Source: Pediococcus stilesii
Lineage (GTDB): Bacteria > Bacillota > Bacilli > Lactobacillales > Lactobacillaceae
Assembly: GCF_001437075.1 (NCBI RefSeq)
Contig: NZ_JQBX01000006.1
Coordinates: forward strand, 46,350-110,349
Direction: 5' to 3'
DNA length: 64,000 bases
Every line of letters starts with the position of its first letter. Positions within the stretch are counted from its first letter, which is position 1. The notes below the pieces were generated by a model that ran no database searches, had not been told where the DNA came from, and was given only the letters and a program-made list of their open reading frames with translations. This document shows positions 1 to 13,016 of the stretch, piece by piece. The position numbers were made by a program, and so were the translations under genes.

Positions 1-2
1 GT

Positions 3-287
3 CAGTGGATTGCCAAACATGCAAATCAAATAGTAGGTGTAATGACAACGGATGCAACTTTCAGAAACAATAAGCTTGATAGTTACGACAATATTCGTTA
101 TATGTCTTTGGGGGACGGGCCTGAGAGTGCAAGTCATAGATTATTTGATGAATTACGAACTTTTGATCAAAATTTATTAATTAATGTTATCTTTTCTCAA
201 AAGTTTGATAGAATAGGTATTGGCGAAGCATACATGAATCGCCTACAAAAATCGGCAGGTAACACTTATTTTAGCGATATTAACTAG
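3..287 (+). CDS. L-threonylcarbamoyladenylate synthase, C-terminal part (partial)
   Basis: The frame is open from the left edge, so only the last 94 residues are present. They match the C-terminal Sua5 domain of YwlC/Sua5 enzymes: an ASHRLFDELRTFD segment is followed by an AYMNRLQKSAG ending, which resembles the family's ASRRLF...LR.LD and MNRL signatures. Full-length enzymes make threonylcarbamoyl-AMP from threonine, bicarbonate and ATP for t6A37 modification of tRNAs that read ANN codons. The catalytic YrdC domain lies outside the window. The stop codon overlaps the glyA ribosome binding site and glyA starts 13 bases later, as in other lactobacilli, which suggests co-transcription. The family call rests on the C-terminal domain only. 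Confidence 0.75.
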   Translation, partial: QWIAKHANQIVGVMTTDATFRNNKLDSYDNIRYMSLGDGPESASHRLFDELRTFDQNLLINVIFSQKFDRIGIGEAYMNRLQKSAGNTYFSDIN

Positions 288-300
288 GAGGAATTGACCA

Positions 301-1533
301 GTGAATTATAAAGAACAAGATCCAGAATTATGGGCTGCAATTGGACGTGAAGAAAATCGTCAGCAGCATAATATTGAATTAATTGCTTCAGAAAACATTG
401 TGTCAGAAGGTGTTCGTCAGGCTCAGGGTAGCGTTTTGACAAACAAATATGCTGAAGGATATCCAGGGAAACGATACTACGGTGGATGTGAATTTATTGA
501 TCAAGTAGAACAGATGGCAATTGATCGCGCTAAGCAACTTTTTGGCGCAGAATACGCTAATGTTCAACCTCATTCTGGCTCTCAAGCAAATGCGGCTGCT
601 TACGCTGCGTTTATCAATCCAGGTGATAAAATTCTAGGGATGGATTTAAACGCTGGCGGACACTTAACGCATGGTGCAAAGGTTAGTTTTAGTGGAACTT
701 TCTATCATTCTGTCAGCTATGGCGTAGATCCAGTAACCGAGGAATTGGATTACGATAAAATTCGTGAAATCGCACTTAAGGAACGTCCACAAATCATTGT
801 TGCAGGTGCCTCTGCTTATAGTCGCTTTATCGATTGGAATAAGTTCCGTGAAATTGCGGACGAAGTCAATGCATTTTTGATGGTTGATATGGCACATATT
901 GCTGGTTTAGTAGCCACAGGCTTACACCCATCACCAGTTGGAATTGCGGATGTTGTTACTACTACCACGCATAAAACATTACGTGGACCTCGTGGTGGGA
1001 TGATTCTGTCACAAGAAAAGTATGCTAAACAATTGAACTTTGCTGTTTTCCCTCAAAATCAAGGGGGACCTCTAGAACATGTAATTGCCGGAAAAGCGGT
1101 TGCTTTTGGCGAAGCTCTCCGACCTGAATTTAAAGAATATCAGGAACAAGTTCTCAAAAATGCAAAAGCCATGGCTGCTGTTTTTGAAGCAGAAGATAAT
1201 CTGCATGTCGTAACCGGGGGCACGGATAACCATTTGATGACCGTTGATTTGACACAGACAGATTTAAATGGAAAAGAAGTTCAAAATCTATTGGATACAG
1301 TTTTTATTACGACTAATAAAGAAGCAATCCCTGATGAAAAGCTAAGTCCATTCAAGACATCTGGTTTACGAGTGGGGACACCAGCGATTACGACACGTGG
1401 CTTTAAGGAAGATGACTGTGAAGCAGTTGCAAAACTAATTATTAAAGCAATTAATCATCATGATGATCCGGCTGTATTAGATGAAATTAAAAAGGAAGTA
1501 TTTGAGTTAACTGCAAAACACCCAATTGCCTAA
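301..1533 (+). CDS. glyA: Serine hydroxymethyltransferase
   Basis: A 410-residue PLP enzyme of normal length. It interconverts serine and glycine while passing a one-carbon unit to tetrahydrofolate, feeding purine, thymidylate and methionine synthesis in the cytoplasm. Visible signatures are the N-terminal IELIASEN motif, the tetrahydrofolate/PLP region around [13 protein letters not shown], and the PLP-lysine motif [14 protein letters not shown] near residue 220. Translation begins at GTG, placed well behind an AGGAGG box at 288-293 that overlaps the end of the upstream gene. No convincing terminator separates it from upp; only a 4-bp AAAC/GTTT stem before a T run is visible. Confidence 0.97.
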   Translation: MNYKEQDPELWAAIGREENRQQHNIELIASENIVSEGVRQAQGSVLTNKYAEGYPGKRYYGGCEFIDQVEQMAIDRAKQLFGAEYANVQPHSGSQANAAAYAAFINPGDKILGMDLNAGGHLTHGAKVSFSGTFYHSVSYGVDPVTEELDYDKIREIALKERPQIIVAGASAYSRFIDWNKFREIADEVNAFLMVDMAHIAGLVATGLHPSPVGIADVVTTTTHKTLRGPRGGMILSQEKYAKQLNFAVFPQNQGGPLEHVIAGKAVAFGEALRPEFKEYQEQVLKNAKAMAAVFEAEDNLHVVTGGTDNHLMTVDLTQTDLNGKEVQNLLDTVFITTNKEAIPDEKLSPFKTSGLRVGTPAITTRGFKEDDCEAVAKLIIKAINHHDDPAVLDEIKKEVFELTAKHPIA

Positions 1534-1602
1534 ATTAAACCTAGTTTTTTTGTGTATTTTTAGCTACAATTGATAAGGAATTTGAAAGGAGCGAGTTTAG
1601 AC

Positions 1603-2232
1603 ATGGGTAAGTTTGAGGTTCTCAATCATCCGTTAATTCAACATAAGTTAACTTTGATTAGGGATAAACGCTGTAGCACAAAGGAGTTTCGTGAAATTGT
1701 AAACGAAATTTCAACGTTAATGGCTTACGAAGTATCACGTGATATGCCACTTGAAGACGTGGAAATTGAAACACCAATTGGTAAATCAATTCAAAAACAA
1801 ATTTCTGGTAAGAAGGTTGCAATTGTTCCAATTCTTCGTGCAGGCTTAGGTATGGTCGATGGAATGGCTGAACTATTGCCAGTTGCTCGAATTGGTCATA
1901 TCGGAATGTACCGTGATGAAGAAACATTGAAGCCAACGGAATACTTTGTTAAGTTACCAAGCGATATCAGTGAACGTCAAGTATTTGTTGTTGATCCAAT
2001 GCTTGCAACAGGCGGTTCCGCAATTATGGCGGTTGATGCACTAAAAAAACGAGGAGCAAGAGATATTCGACTATGTTGTTTAGTTGCTGCTCCTGAGGGT
2101 GTAAAAGCATTACAAAAAGCTCATCCAGATATTGATATTTACACTGCTGCTTTGGATGAGAAACTTAATGAAGACGGCTATATTGTACCTGGATTAGGTG
2201 ACGCAGGTGACCGGCTGTTTGGAACAAAATAA
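1603..2232 (+). CDS. upp: Uracil phosphoribosyltransferase
   Basis: A 209-residue enzyme that salvages uracil with PRPP to give UMP. The start is the ATG at 1603, giving [10 protein letters not shown], because GAAAGGAG lies just upstream. The frame extends 11 codons further to a TTG at 1570, but that would produce a tail absent from the family. The PRPP-binding motif [11 protein letters not shown] and the uracil-binding ending [16 protein letters not shown] are both present. Placement between glyA and the ATP synthase region is the usual Lactobacillus/Bacillus arrangement. A strong terminator follows at 2239-2269. Confidence 0.96.
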   Translation: MGKFEVLNHPLIQHKLTLIRDKRCSTKEFREIVNEISTLMAYEVSRDMPLEDVEIETPIGKSIQKQISGKKVAIVPILRAGLGMVDGMAELLPVARIGHIGMYRDEETLKPTEYFVKLPSDISERQVFVVDPMLATGGSAIMAVDALKKRGARDIRLCCLVAAPEGVKALQKAHPDIDIYTAALDEKLNEDGYIVPGLGDAGDRLFGTK

Positions 2233-2238
2233 ATTTCT

Positions 2239-2269
2239 AGAGGAGAGCTTTCGAGCTCTTCTTTTTTTT
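2239..2269 (+). terminator. Rho-independent terminator of upp
   Basis: GAGAGCT and AGCTCTT arms around a TTCG loop, with one G-U pair, are followed by eight T residues. It separates glyA-upp from the ABC transporter genes. Confidence 0.85.
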
Positions 2270-2359
2270 ACGCCAATTTCCATTACATTAATGACTCAAA
2301 AGCTTTATGATTAAGTATATAGAATACGCTTACAGAAATAGCTAAGGAGATTAATTCGA

Positions 2360-3061
2360 ATGGCATATATTGAAGTGAAAAATGAAAATAAAATATATCA
2401 AATGGGTGAAACTCAAATTTTTGCAAATCGAGATATAAATTTTGAAATTGAAAAAGGAAAAATAACGGTTATTTTGGGTCCGAGTGGGGCTGGTAAATCG
2501 ACTGTTTTAAACATGTTGGGAGGGATGGACAGTCCGTCAAGTGGCCAAATCTTAATTGATGGTGTTGATGTTGCTAAATTTAATGATCGGCAGCTAACTT
2601 TGTATAGAAGAAACGATGTTGGATTTATTTTTCAGTTTTATAATCTTATTCCAAATTTGACAACTTTGGAAAACGTTGAATTAGCGACGTCACTAGTTAA
2701 AGATAGTTTAGATCCTAAGGAAGTTTTAGACCAGGTCGGTTTGAGCGAACGAATGTCAAACTTTCCGTCTCAATTATCTGGTGGAGAACAGCAACGTTTG
2801 GCAATTGCGCGCGCGTTGGCTAAGAATCCGAAACTACTGCTCTGTGATGAACCAACTGGTGCGCTAGATTATACAACTGGTAAACAAGTCTTACAGTTAT
2901 TAAGTGAAGCCAGTCGTAAGTTTAATAAAACCGCCATTATCATCACTCATAACTCGGAAATTGCCAAAATGGCTGACCGAGTAATTCATATCAATGATTC
3001 CAAAGTACATGAGGTGATTGATAACAGCCAGCCCATAAAGGCAGTTGATTTGGTATGGTAG
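2360..3061 (+). CDS. ABC transporter ATP-binding protein (MacB/LolD-type)
   Basis: A 233-residue nucleotide-binding subunit. It shows Walker [10 protein letters not shown] (about residues 41-49), the Q-loop region [13 protein letters not shown] typical of MacB/LolD exporters, signature LSGGEQQR and Walker [16 protein letters not shown] follows an AAGGAG box. The paired permease starts 10 bases after its stop, so the two form an operon. ATPases of this type energise FtsX-fold permeases that drive extracytoplasmic work such as peptide or lipid export or antimicrobial resistance, rather than simple substrate channels. The substrate cannot be named from sequence, and no two-component system sits next to it. 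Confidence 0.9.
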   Translation: MAYIEVKNENKIYQMGETQIFANRDINFEIEKGKITVILGPSGAGKSTVLNMLGGMDSPSSGQILIDGVDVAKFNDRQLTLYRRNDVGFIFQFYNLIPNLTTLENVELATSLVKDSLDPKEVLDQVGLSERMSNFPSQLSGGEQQRLAIARALAKNPKLLLCDEPTGALDYTTGKQVLQLLSEASRKFNKTAIIITHNSEIAKMADRVIHINDSKVHEVIDNSQPIKAVDLVW

Positions 3062-3071
3062 GTGAGGATTA

Positions 3072-5681
3072 ATGAATAAATTATTGTTACGTGACATAAA
3101 GAATTCCGCCGGGCGTTTTATTGCAATCTTGTTAATTATCATGCTGGGCGTGCTACTTTTTGTGGGAGTTAAAGCAACGGGGCCATCGTTAAATGATACG
3201 CTTCAATTAGAGGTTAATAAGCAAAAACTGAGTGATATTCGGGTGATATCGGATAAAGGATTTACTTCAAAGGACGTTTCAGCGGCTCAAAAAGTTCAGG
3301 GGTCTCAAATTGAACTTTCTAAATTTAAATATGTAATTGGTGGAAAAAATAAAGATGCGGTCGCACTGTACGGTTTGAATTCTGATTTAAAACAGAACCA
3401 GTTCAAATTGACAAGCGGCCGTTTACCTAAAAATGATGGAGAAATCTTATTAGATCAACGGGCAAAGCAAAAGGAAGAATATCAATTAGGAGACCGGTTT
3501 ACTTTTGCAAAATCAGCAGATTTAAAGGACGATCAATACAAAATTGTTGGTTTCGTCGACTCACCAATTTATATTGATGATTCCAGTCGAGGATCTGCTA
3601 ATTTAGGTAGTGGGAACGTTCAATATTTTGCGTACGTTAGTGATGACTCGATTAATATTCCTGTTAATAATTTAATGAATATCCGCTTTGAAAGTTTACA
3701 GCAAGAACAATTATTTTCGGATAAGTATAAAACTAAACTCAATTCTAAGCTGGGAAAAATAAAGTTAGCACTGAATAAACGAAAAAATGCGCGGGCAAAT
3801 GAGATTGCCAGTACGGGATTGAGTCAAATTGCAGATGCGCAGGCAAAATTAAACGAAGCTCAAAGTCAGTTAGCAAAAACAAAAGCTCAAACTTCCAAAA
3901 TTAATGGTAGTAATCGTGAAGCAAACGAAAAGTTGGAGCAACAAGCGGATGAGTTAAACCAAAAACAGAGCCAGTTGGAGTCCCAAAAGTCTAGTATTTT
4001 AAAACGGGCTGAACCAAATTATATTTGGCAAGAACGAAGCGACCTTCCGGGATTTACGGGTTATGGTGAAAGTTCAAAAAGAATCTCAGCAATCGCAAAC
4101 GTTTTTCCGGCGTTTTTCTTCTTATTGGCGGCCTTGATTACGTTTACAACGGTCATGAGAATGGTTGAAGAATCAAGAGGACAAATCGGGACGCTAAAAG
4201 CGCTGGGCTTTTCAAAAATGGCAATTGGATACGAGTACACTTCTTACGCTTTTTGGGCCGGTATTTTGGGGGCCATAATTGGAGCTGGTCTCGGGAATCA
4301 ACTGTTACCACGATTTGTGATTTCAATGTATAAGAATTACGTATTGGGGCCACCGGTGATCAGCTATGATTGGAGTTCAATTATAATAGCGATCGTCTTA
4401 TCGATGGTCGTGACTGTTGGTGCTGCTTTATTCGTTGTGCTAAAGGAAACCCGGGATTCACCATCAGCCTTAATGCGTCCCAAAGCTCCAAAAAATGCAA
4501 AGAAGATTTTACTTGAACGAATACCATTTATCTGGAAGAGATTAAAGTTTAATCAGAAAATTAGTTATCGAAACCTGTTTAGGTTTAAGACTAGAGGATT
4601 AATGACAATTTTAGGTATTGCTGGCGGAACAGCACTAATTCTAACCGGATTTGGAATATCAAATTCAATTTCGGCCACGGCAAATCTTCAATTCAAAAAA
4701 GTTATAAATTATGACCTAGTCCTTCAATCTAAGACGGTCCAAAGTCTTGATTCAGTGAGAAAAACGATTGAATCGGATAAAAATTATCAGTCTAGTACCA
4801 TTGTGCATACTTCGACGGCATCAGTGCGTCAAAACGGGAAAAAAGTTAACGATATTACAATGTACGTCCCCAATAGTAATAATGGATTAACTGGCTTTAT
4901 CACGCTTAAGGATTATCAAAATGGTGAGGCAATGCGGTTAAAGAGTGATGGAGTTATTATTACCCAAAAGATGGCTAAAATTTTGAACCTAAAGCAAGGA
5001 CAGTCGATTGAAATTAGTGTTGACGGAAAACATCCGACCAATTTTAAGGTATCAGGAATTGCCAAAAATTATGTTGGAAATTTTATCTATATGCCACGCG
5101 CACTTTACCAACAAAAAATAGCGGACAATCCTAAAATGCAAACGTTGTTGGTTAAAATAAAGAATTCCTCGGACGCTGATAATAATCTTGCTAAAAATTG
5201 GATGAAAAAAAATTCCAATATTTTAGGCATAAGTTTTGTGAATGATCAGTCCGCTATTGTTGATGATATGACGAAACAATTGGGACCAGTGGTGATGATT
5301 TTTATTCTGTTATCGGGACTACTATCGTTCATCGTCTTGTATAATTTAAATAACATCAATATTTCGGAACGATTGCGAGAGTTATCAACAATTAAAGTGT
5401 TAGGTTTTTTGAACCCCGAGGTAACAATGTATGTTGCCAGAGAAAGCATCATTTTGGCCGCTTTAGGGATTATTTTAGGATTTGGTCTAGGAAACTTACT
5501 TACCGATTACGTCATTAGACAGGCCGAAACCGATACAGTTGTATTTCCTTTGACAATTGAACCGATTGGTTATATTGTAGCCACAGTTTTAATGATTCTA
5601 TTTAACCTAATTGTTGTATATTTAACACATAGGAGACTAAAAAAAGTTGATATGGTGGAGGCATTAAAATCAAATGAATGA
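3072..5681 (+). CDS. FtsX-family ABC transporter permease, large two-module type
   Basis: An 869-residue membrane protein with an N-terminal helix (about residues 13-35), a large extracytoplasmic domain, three helices at about 340-460, a fourth near 510-530, a second extracytoplasmic domain, and three C-terminal helices from about 735. Both helix bundles carry FtsX-domain features such as GQIGTLKALGFSK and LRELSTIKVLGF. The end of the first outer domain (about residues 250-315) is rich in Q, E, K and A with heptad character and is probably a coiled coil. It is paired with the upstream ATPase. Long two-module permeases like this are common in lactic acid bacteria; the substrate is unknown. Confidence 0.87.
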   Translation: MNKLLLRDIKNSAGRFIAILLIIMLGVLLFVGVKATGPSLNDTLQLEVNKQKLSDIRVISDKGFTSKDVSAAQKVQGSQIELSKFKYVIGGKNKDAVALYGLNSDLKQNQFKLTSGRLPKNDGEILLDQRAKQKEEYQLGDRFTFAKSADLKDDQYKIVGFVDSPIYIDDSSRGSANLGSGNVQYFAYVSDDSINIPVNNLMNIRFESLQQEQLFSDKYKTKLNSKLGKIKLALNKRKNARANEIASTGLSQIADAQAKLNEAQSQLAKTKAQTSKINGSNREANEKLEQQADELNQKQSQLESQKSSILKRAEPNYIWQERSDLPGFTGYGESSKRISAIANVFPAFFFLLAALITFTTVMRMVEESRGQIGTLKALGFSKMAIGYEYTSYAFWAGILGAIIGAGLGNQLLPRFVISMYKNYVLGPPVISYDWSSIIIAIVLSMVVTVGAALFVVLKETRDSPSALMRPKAPKNAKKILLERIPFIWKRLKFNQKISYRNLFRFKTRGLMTILGIAGGTALILTGFGISNSISATANLQFKKVINYDLVLQSKTVQSLDSVRKTIESDKNYQSSTIVHTSTASVRQNGKKVNDITMYVPNSNNGLTGFITLKDYQNGEAMRLKSDGVIITQKMAKILNLKQGQSIEISVDGKHPTNFKVSGIAKNYVGNFIYMPRALYQQKIADNPKMQTLLVKIKNSSDADNNLAKNWMKKNSNILGISFVNDQSAIVDDMTKQLGPVVMIFILLSGLLSFIVLYNLNNINISERLRELSTIKVLGFLNPEVTMYVARESIILAALGIILGFGLGNLLTDYVIRQAETDTVVFPLTIEPIGYIVATVLMILFNLIVVYLTHRRLKKVDMVEALKSNE

Positions 5682-5965
5682 TTAAACCAAAGTTTTACGT
5701 CGTGAAGTTTTCTTTAAAAGTTCTTAAGAATTTATTTAATTTTTTCCGAAGAGCAAATTGATTAAACAGTTGTTTTTGAAGCGCTAACAACTTATAAAGC
5801 CTAAAATAACAACGATTATTGCTTTGTCTTTTATCGGAATTGGTGGTATCATTTCAAATGTATTTTCAGACGGAAAATACTGTCTTTTGTTCAAGTTTAT
5901 GACTTAAATTTTGGCATTGTTAATGCAGGTTTAAGTACACTTAGGTAGAAAAGAGGTGATATTCT
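5682..5965 (+). other. Intergenic region before the ATP synthase operon, with a start-less open stretch
   Basis: No complete gene is visible. From about 5788 to 5907 there is an open frame of 39 codons without a good start. It encodes a hydrophobic stretch (core ALSFIGIGGIISNVF) like one transmembrane helix, possibly the relic of a membrane protein. The last 60 bases probably hold the atp promoter. Confidence 0.4.
5911..5941 (+). promoter_or_regulatory. Candidate promoter of the ATP synthase operon
   Basis: TTGGCA and TACACT are separated by 19 bases and end 24 bases before the atpB start. The spacing is long and the -10 is imperfect, so this is a tentative call. Confidence 0.3.
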
Positions 5966-6682
5966 GTGAGTGGTGAATCAATTTCAACTTTTCAGTTTCT
6001 TGGTTTGACATTTAATACGACAAACTTGATTTCCGGATTAGCTGCAGCATTGATTGTTTTTGGTGTTGTATTTGCTTTTTCACGTAATTTAAAGTTAAAG
6101 CCGACTGGCAAGCAAAATGCGCTAGAATGGGTCGTTGATTTTACCAATGGTATTTTACGTGATTCTGTTGATGAAAAAGAGGAAAAGAATTTTGGCCTAT
6201 ATGCTTTTACGCTTTTCTTGTTCATCTTTATTTCTAACCAAATCGGTTTATTTCTGCAGATTGCATGGAATGATGTTACGTATCTAAGAAGCCCAACAGC
6301 TGATCCGATTGTCACTTTAACATTGTCGTTGATCACAATGATGTTAGCGCACTATTCAGGTGTTGCAAAATTTGGCTTTAAACAATATTTTGAAAGAACA
6401 TATTTATCGCCATTTAAGATCTGGTTACCGATTGGTGTTTTTACAGAATTCATTGATTTCTTGACCCTTGGGTTACGTATTTACGGTGTTATTTTCGCCG
6501 GTGAAATGCTACTTAAGATGATCGGAGGAATTGCTTTCTCAGGTGGCGTCGTTAACATGATTGTCGCCATCCCACTTGCCTTGATCTGGCAAGGATTTTC
6601 CGTATTCTTGGGTAGTATCCAGGCGTTTGTGTTTGTAACACTAACATCTGTTTACATTTCTCATAAGGTCGAAGACGAATAA
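5966..6682 (+). CDS. atpB: F1Fo ATP synthase subunit a
   Basis: A 238-residue integral membrane subunit forming the proton half-channels beside the c-ring. The essential arginine is in LTLGLRIYGVIFAGE (about residue 169), and five to six hydrophobic helices are evident. GTG is the start, supported by AAGAGGTGAT 8 bases upstream. In fermentative lactobacilli the complex mainly hydrolyses ATP to pump protons out and keep cytoplasmic pH. It is first of eight genes in the order atpBEFHAGDC; no atpI is present. Confidence 0.97.
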   Translation: MSGESISTFQFLGLTFNTTNLISGLAAALIVFGVVFAFSRNLKLKPTGKQNALEWVVDFTNGILRDSVDEKEEKNFGLYAFTLFLFIFISNQIGLFLQIAWNDVTYLRSPTADPIVTLTLSLITMMLAHYSGVAKFGFKQYFERTYLSPFKIWLPIGVFTEFIDFLTLGLRIYGVIFAGEMLLKMIGGIAFSGGVVNMIVAIPLALIWQGFSVFLGSIQAFVFVTLTSVYISHKVEDE

Positions 6683-6696
6683 TATTTTATTTTTAG

Positions 6697-6927
<231 letters not shown>

Positions 6928-6971
6928 GCAGTGATAAATTATTAATTTATCAAAGAAGGAGGTGTCAATAG

Positions 6972-7493
6972 ATGTTTACGCACATTATATTAGGGGCGGC
7001 ACAGGGGAGCACTCTGTACATTGGTGATATGTTATTTTACGCCATTTTATTTATTGTATTAATGGCTCTAATTGCAAAATTTGCATGGGGACCAGTTAAT
7101 GCAATGCTAAAAGAACGTGCTGATCGGATTTCTGACGACATTGACTCAGCTGAGAAGTCTCGTAAAGAGGCCGATGAGCTTGCTAAACAACGTAAAGAAG
7201 CGTTAGACAATTCTCACGAAGAAGCCACGTCTATCATTAATAATGCTAAAGATAGTGGTGCAAAAGAACGTGAATTAATCATTGGAAATGCTCAAACTGA
7301 AGCTAAGTCGCTAAAAGATAAAGCTAAACAGGATATTGAACAAGAACGCGCTGATGCACTCAAGAGTGCACAAGACGATATTGCGTCGTTATCTATTGAG
7401 ATTGCTTCCAAAGTTATCAAAAAAGAGCTTGATGAAAACAGTCAAAAGCAATTGATTGATTCATACATCGAAGGTTTAGGTGATAGTAAATGA
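6972..7493 (+). CDS. atpF: F1Fo ATP synthase subunit b
   Basis: A 173-residue peripheral stalk subunit. It has one N-terminal transmembrane helix (about residues 18-40) followed by a long charged, alanine-rich helix forming the dimeric coiled-coil stator. The ATG follows AGGAGGTG. Its last four bases overlap the atpH start (ATGA), implying translational coupling of the two stator genes. Confidence 0.95.
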   Translation: MFTHIILGAAQGSTLYIGDMLFYAILFIVLMALIAKFAWGPVNAMLKERADRISDDIDSAEKSRKEADELAKQRKEALDNSHEEATSIINNAKDSGAKERELIIGNAQTEAKSLKDKAKQDIEQERADALKSAQDDIASLSIEIASKVIKKELDENSQKQLIDSYIEGLGDSK

Positions 7494-8032
7494 GTTTAGA
7501 TAAAACGACAATCGCTAAACGTTACGCTAAAGCACTTTTTGAAATTGTTTCTGAAAATGGTCAGCTAGAAGAGACTAGAAGCGAATTAAATCAAATTCGG
7601 AATGTATTTACTGATAACAAAGGATTAGGCAAGATTTTAACTGATAAGGGCTTGGAACAGACGCACAAGCAAGGAATCATTGATATTTTAGTCAAGGATG
7701 CTTCGACGTCTGTTCAAAACCTAATTAAGATGACTTTTGATTACGGCCGGATGGATGATTTGACCGCAATTATTGACGAGTTTAATGACATGTGCGACCT
7801 AAGCGAGCAGCTGGTCCGTGCAAGGGTTATTTCAGCAATTCCGTTGAGTGATGAGCAACTCAATCGAATGGCTGATAATTTTGCCCACCGTTTAAACGTT
7901 AAAAAAGTTATTTTAGATAGTGAAGTTGATGATTCAATCATTGGCGGTGCTATCATTAAAACAGACAGTTTGATCTACGATGGTAGTATTCAAACTCAAA
8001 TTAATCAAATTAGACAGCGCCTTATAGGTTAG
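7490..8032 (+). CDS. atpH: F1Fo ATP synthase subunit delta
   Basis: A 180-residue OSCP/delta subunit linking the top of F1 to the b stalk. The N-terminal helical domain ([10 protein letters not shown]) and the C-terminal conserved region [22 protein letters not shown] are characteristic. It overlaps atpF by four bases. Confidence 0.95.
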   Translation: MSLDKTTIAKRYAKALFEIVSENGQLEETRSELNQIRNVFTDNKGLGKILTDKGLEQTHKQGIIDILVKDASTSVQNLIKMTFDYGRMDDLTAIIDEFNDMCDLSEQLVRARVISAIPLSDEQLNRMADNFAHRLNVKKVILDSEVDDSIIGGAIIKTDSLIYDGSIQTQINQIRQRLIG

Positions 8033-8046
8033 CTCGATATTTGTAA

Positions 8047-9582
<1,536 letters not shown>

Positions 9583-9618
9583 TATATCAGCCTACAAGAG
9601 GAAAAGTGGTGAGAATTA

Positions 9619-10536
9619 ATGGCAATATCTGAACAAGATGTTCGTCGTCGAATTGATTCGACTAAGAAAACTAGTAAAATCACAACGGCGATGCAGATGG
9701 TTTCAACTGCTAAGTTAAGTCAAATTCAGAAACATACAGTTGGATATCAAGTGTATGCACAAAAAGTTGAGAGTATTGTTGCTCACCTTGCAAAATCACA
9801 TTTAATGAGTGCTGGCGCTGCTGGTAAGGCAAGCGCAGACCAAACGGTTTCCGCCGCTGATTTATTAATTCAACGACCCGTTAAGAAAACTGGTTACTTG
9901 ATTATTACTTCGGATCGCGGACTGGTTGGATCATACAACAGTAGTGTGATTAAGCAGACTAATGATTTCATGCAAGAACATGGACATAATGAAGGGGACG
10001 CCGTTATTCTCGCGGTTGGTGGCACCGGATCCGATTTTTATCGAAATCGAAATCAAGATGTTGCCTACGAATACCGTGGGGTCAGCGACGTTCCAACCTT
10101 TAATGAAATTCGTGAAATTGTTAAGACCGTTACTAAAATGTATACGGAAGAAAAATTTGATGAATTATATGTATGTTATAACCACTTTGTAAATCGACTT
10201 TCGAATAGCTTCCGGGCAACTAAATTGCTTCCAATTGGTGGGGATGATTTAGCAAACGAAGGAGCTCAAGAAGTCACTGCTGAGTATGATACCGAACCAT
10301 CACCAGAAGTACTACTGCAGGAGATTCTTCCGCAGTATGCCGAAAGTTTGGTTTATGGGGCTATCTTAGATGCAAAGACGGCGGAACATGCCGCTAGTTC
10401 ATCAGCTATGCGTTCTGCATCTGATAATGCTAGTGATTTAATTGCAGATTTAGAGCTACAGTATAATCGTGCTAGACAAAGTGCTATTACGACTGAAATC
10501 ACCGAAATTACTGGTGGTCAAGCCGCACTTGAATAA
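9619..10536 (+). CDS. atpG: F1Fo ATP synthase subunit gamma
   Basis: A 305-residue central rotor shaft. Both terminal helices are recognisable: [21 protein letters not shown] at the start and [21 protein letters not shown] at the end. Residues around 65-80 and 210-225 contain loop extensions of the sort seen in other lactobacilli. The gene lies 36 bases after atpA and 24 before atpD. Confidence 0.97.
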   Translation: MAISEQDVRRRIDSTKKTSKITTAMQMVSTAKLSQIQKHTVGYQVYAQKVESIVAHLAKSHLMSAGAAGKASADQTVSAADLLIQRPVKKTGYLIITSDRGLVGSYNSSVIKQTNDFMQEHGHNEGDAVILAVGGTGSDFYRNRNQDVAYEYRGVSDVPTFNEIREIVKTVTKMYTEEKFDELYVCYNHFVNRLSNSFRATKLLPIGGDDLANEGAQEVTAEYDTEPSPEVLLQEILPQYAESLVYGAILDAKTAEHAASSSAMRSASDNASDLIADLELQYNRARQSAITTEITEITGGQAALE

Positions 10537-10542
10537 AACTAA

Positions 10543-11967
<1,425 letters not shown>

Positions 11968-11978
11968 GAGGGATCTAA

Positions 11979-12398
11979 TTGGCTGAAAATTCGGTATTAA
12001 CAGTCAGTATTGTTACTCCTGATGGTCAAATTTACGATGATGACCAAGTTACTATGTTAGTGGTTAATACTAAGGAAGGTGAATTAGGAATTTTACCTAA
12101 TCACGTTCCTGTAATTGCCGCTTTAGCGATTGATGAAGTGCGAATGAAGCACGGTCAAGACGAAGATGTAGTAGCGGTAAATGGTGGATTCGTTGAGTTT
12201 TCTGAAAATACTGCTACGGTAGTGGCTGACACGGCTGAAAATCAATCTGATATTGATGTCGCTCGTGCCGAAAGCGCCAAAAAACGGGCAGAGGCTACGA
12301 TTCGTAAAGCACAACAAGCACATGACAACAGTGAATTACGTCGTGCACAAATTTCACTCCGTCGTGCAATTAATCGAATTAATGTTTCCAAACATTAA
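11979..12398 (+). CDS. atpC: F1Fo ATP synthase subunit epsilon
   Basis: A 139-residue subunit with an N-terminal beta-sandwich (LTVSIVTPDGQIY, LGILPNHVPVIA) and a C-terminal helical hairpin that regulates ATP hydrolysis. TTG is the start codon, supported by GGAGGG 8-13 bases upstream. It is last in the operon. A 22-base perfect inverted repeat covers its stop codon, and a separate terminator follows. Confidence 0.95.
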   Translation: MAENSVLTVSIVTPDGQIYDDDQVTMLVVNTKEGELGILPNHVPVIAALAIDEVRMKHGQDEDVVAVNGGFVEFSENTATVVADTAENQSDIDVARAESAKKRAEATIRKAQQAHDNSELRRAQISLRRAINRINVSKH

Positions 12399-12417
12399 TC
12401 CGCTAATTGAATGCTCT

Positions 12418-12447
12418 AAAACGCTCATTTCAAATGGGCGTTTTTTT
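12418..12447 (+). terminator. Terminator of the atpBEFHAGDC operon
   Basis: The arms AAACGCTCATT and AATGGGCGTTT (one G-U) close a TCA loop and run into seven T residues. Confidence 0.9.
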
Positions 12448-12478
12448 GTGTCTAAAATGATAATTTCGCCCCAGTTTC

Positions 12479-12487
12479 TGGTACAAT
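12479..12487 (+). promoter_or_regulatory. Extended -10 promoter of the DUF1146-yidD-DUF2969-rodA group
   Basis: TGGTACAAT is an extended -10 element 29 bases before the DUF1146 start and 32 bases after the atp terminator. No convincing -35 is seen. Confidence 0.45.
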
Positions 12488-12515
12488 ATTAATTGTATGA
12501 ATTTTGGAGGAAATT

Positions 12516-12740
12516 ATGTTGGGAATTCAATCAGTGATCACCTTAATTTGCTATTTGTTTTTTATTCTAGTATCTTTTTGGAGTATTCAAGCTATTCCAT
12601 TTTATAAGTTTATGGGAAAATATGAAAATCAAGCAAAAGTCTTAATTGTTCTTTTGTCAGTAGTAATTGGGTATACAGTAAGCACTTTTTTCTTGAATTT
12701 AATTACGACAATTGAAAACCTTGTATTTTTAGTAAAATAA
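12516..12740 (+). CDS. DUF1146 small membrane protein
   Basis: A 74-residue protein with two hydrophobic helices (about residues 5-27 and 44-65) separated by a polar KFMGKYENQ segment. That pattern and its place directly after atpC identify the DUF1146 (YwzB) family, whose function is unknown. The ATG at 12516 is chosen because TTGGAGG ends 5 bases before it; the frame extends to a TTG inside that site. yidD follows after 13 bases. Confidence 0.8.
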   Translation: MLGIQSVITLICYLFFILVSFWSIQAIPFYKFMGKYENQAKVLIVLLSVVIGYTVSTFFLNLITTIENLVFLVK

Positions 12741-12753
12741 GGATAGGTATTAA

Positions 12754-13008
12754 ATGAAAAAAATTATGCTGTTAATGATTCGTGGATACCAGAAGTTTAT
12801 TTCGCCTCTGTTTCCACCGTCCTGTAGGTATTATCCAACGTGCTCAAACTATACATTTCAAGCTATCAAAAGGTTTGGCGCACTAAGAGGAATGATGATG
12901 GGGACTGCACGAATTCTAAGATGTAATCCATTTGTTAGAGGCGGATATGATCCGGTTCCCGATAATTTTTCACTAAAACGAAATCAAAAAAAGAACCATA
13001 AAAATTAG
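12754..13008 (+). CDS. yidD: Membrane protein insertion efficiency factor YidD
   Basis: An 84-residue protein with the full family signature: an amphipathic N-terminus, [14 protein letters not shown] with two conserved cysteines, then [11 protein letters not shown] and GGYDPVP. It assists YidC-dependent membrane protein insertion. In this family it is usually beside rnpA-yidC, but lactobacilli also carry it here between ATPase and rodA genes. The C-terminus is lysine-rich. Confidence 0.93.
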   Translation: MKKIMLLMIRGYQKFISPLFPPSCRYYPTCSNYTFQAIKRFGALRGMMMGTARILRCNPFVRGGYDPVPDNFSLKRNQKKNHKN

Positions 13009-13016
13009 GAGTAAAC

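Noticed and set aside
403..585. Antisense open frames inside glyA, valS, mutS and other genes
   Set aside because: They lack ribosome sites and family similarity and lie opposite strongly conserved genes, so they are frame shadows.
1529..1560. Possible terminator between glyA and upp
   Set aside because: Only a 4-bp AAAC/GTTT stem precedes the T run, too weak to call.
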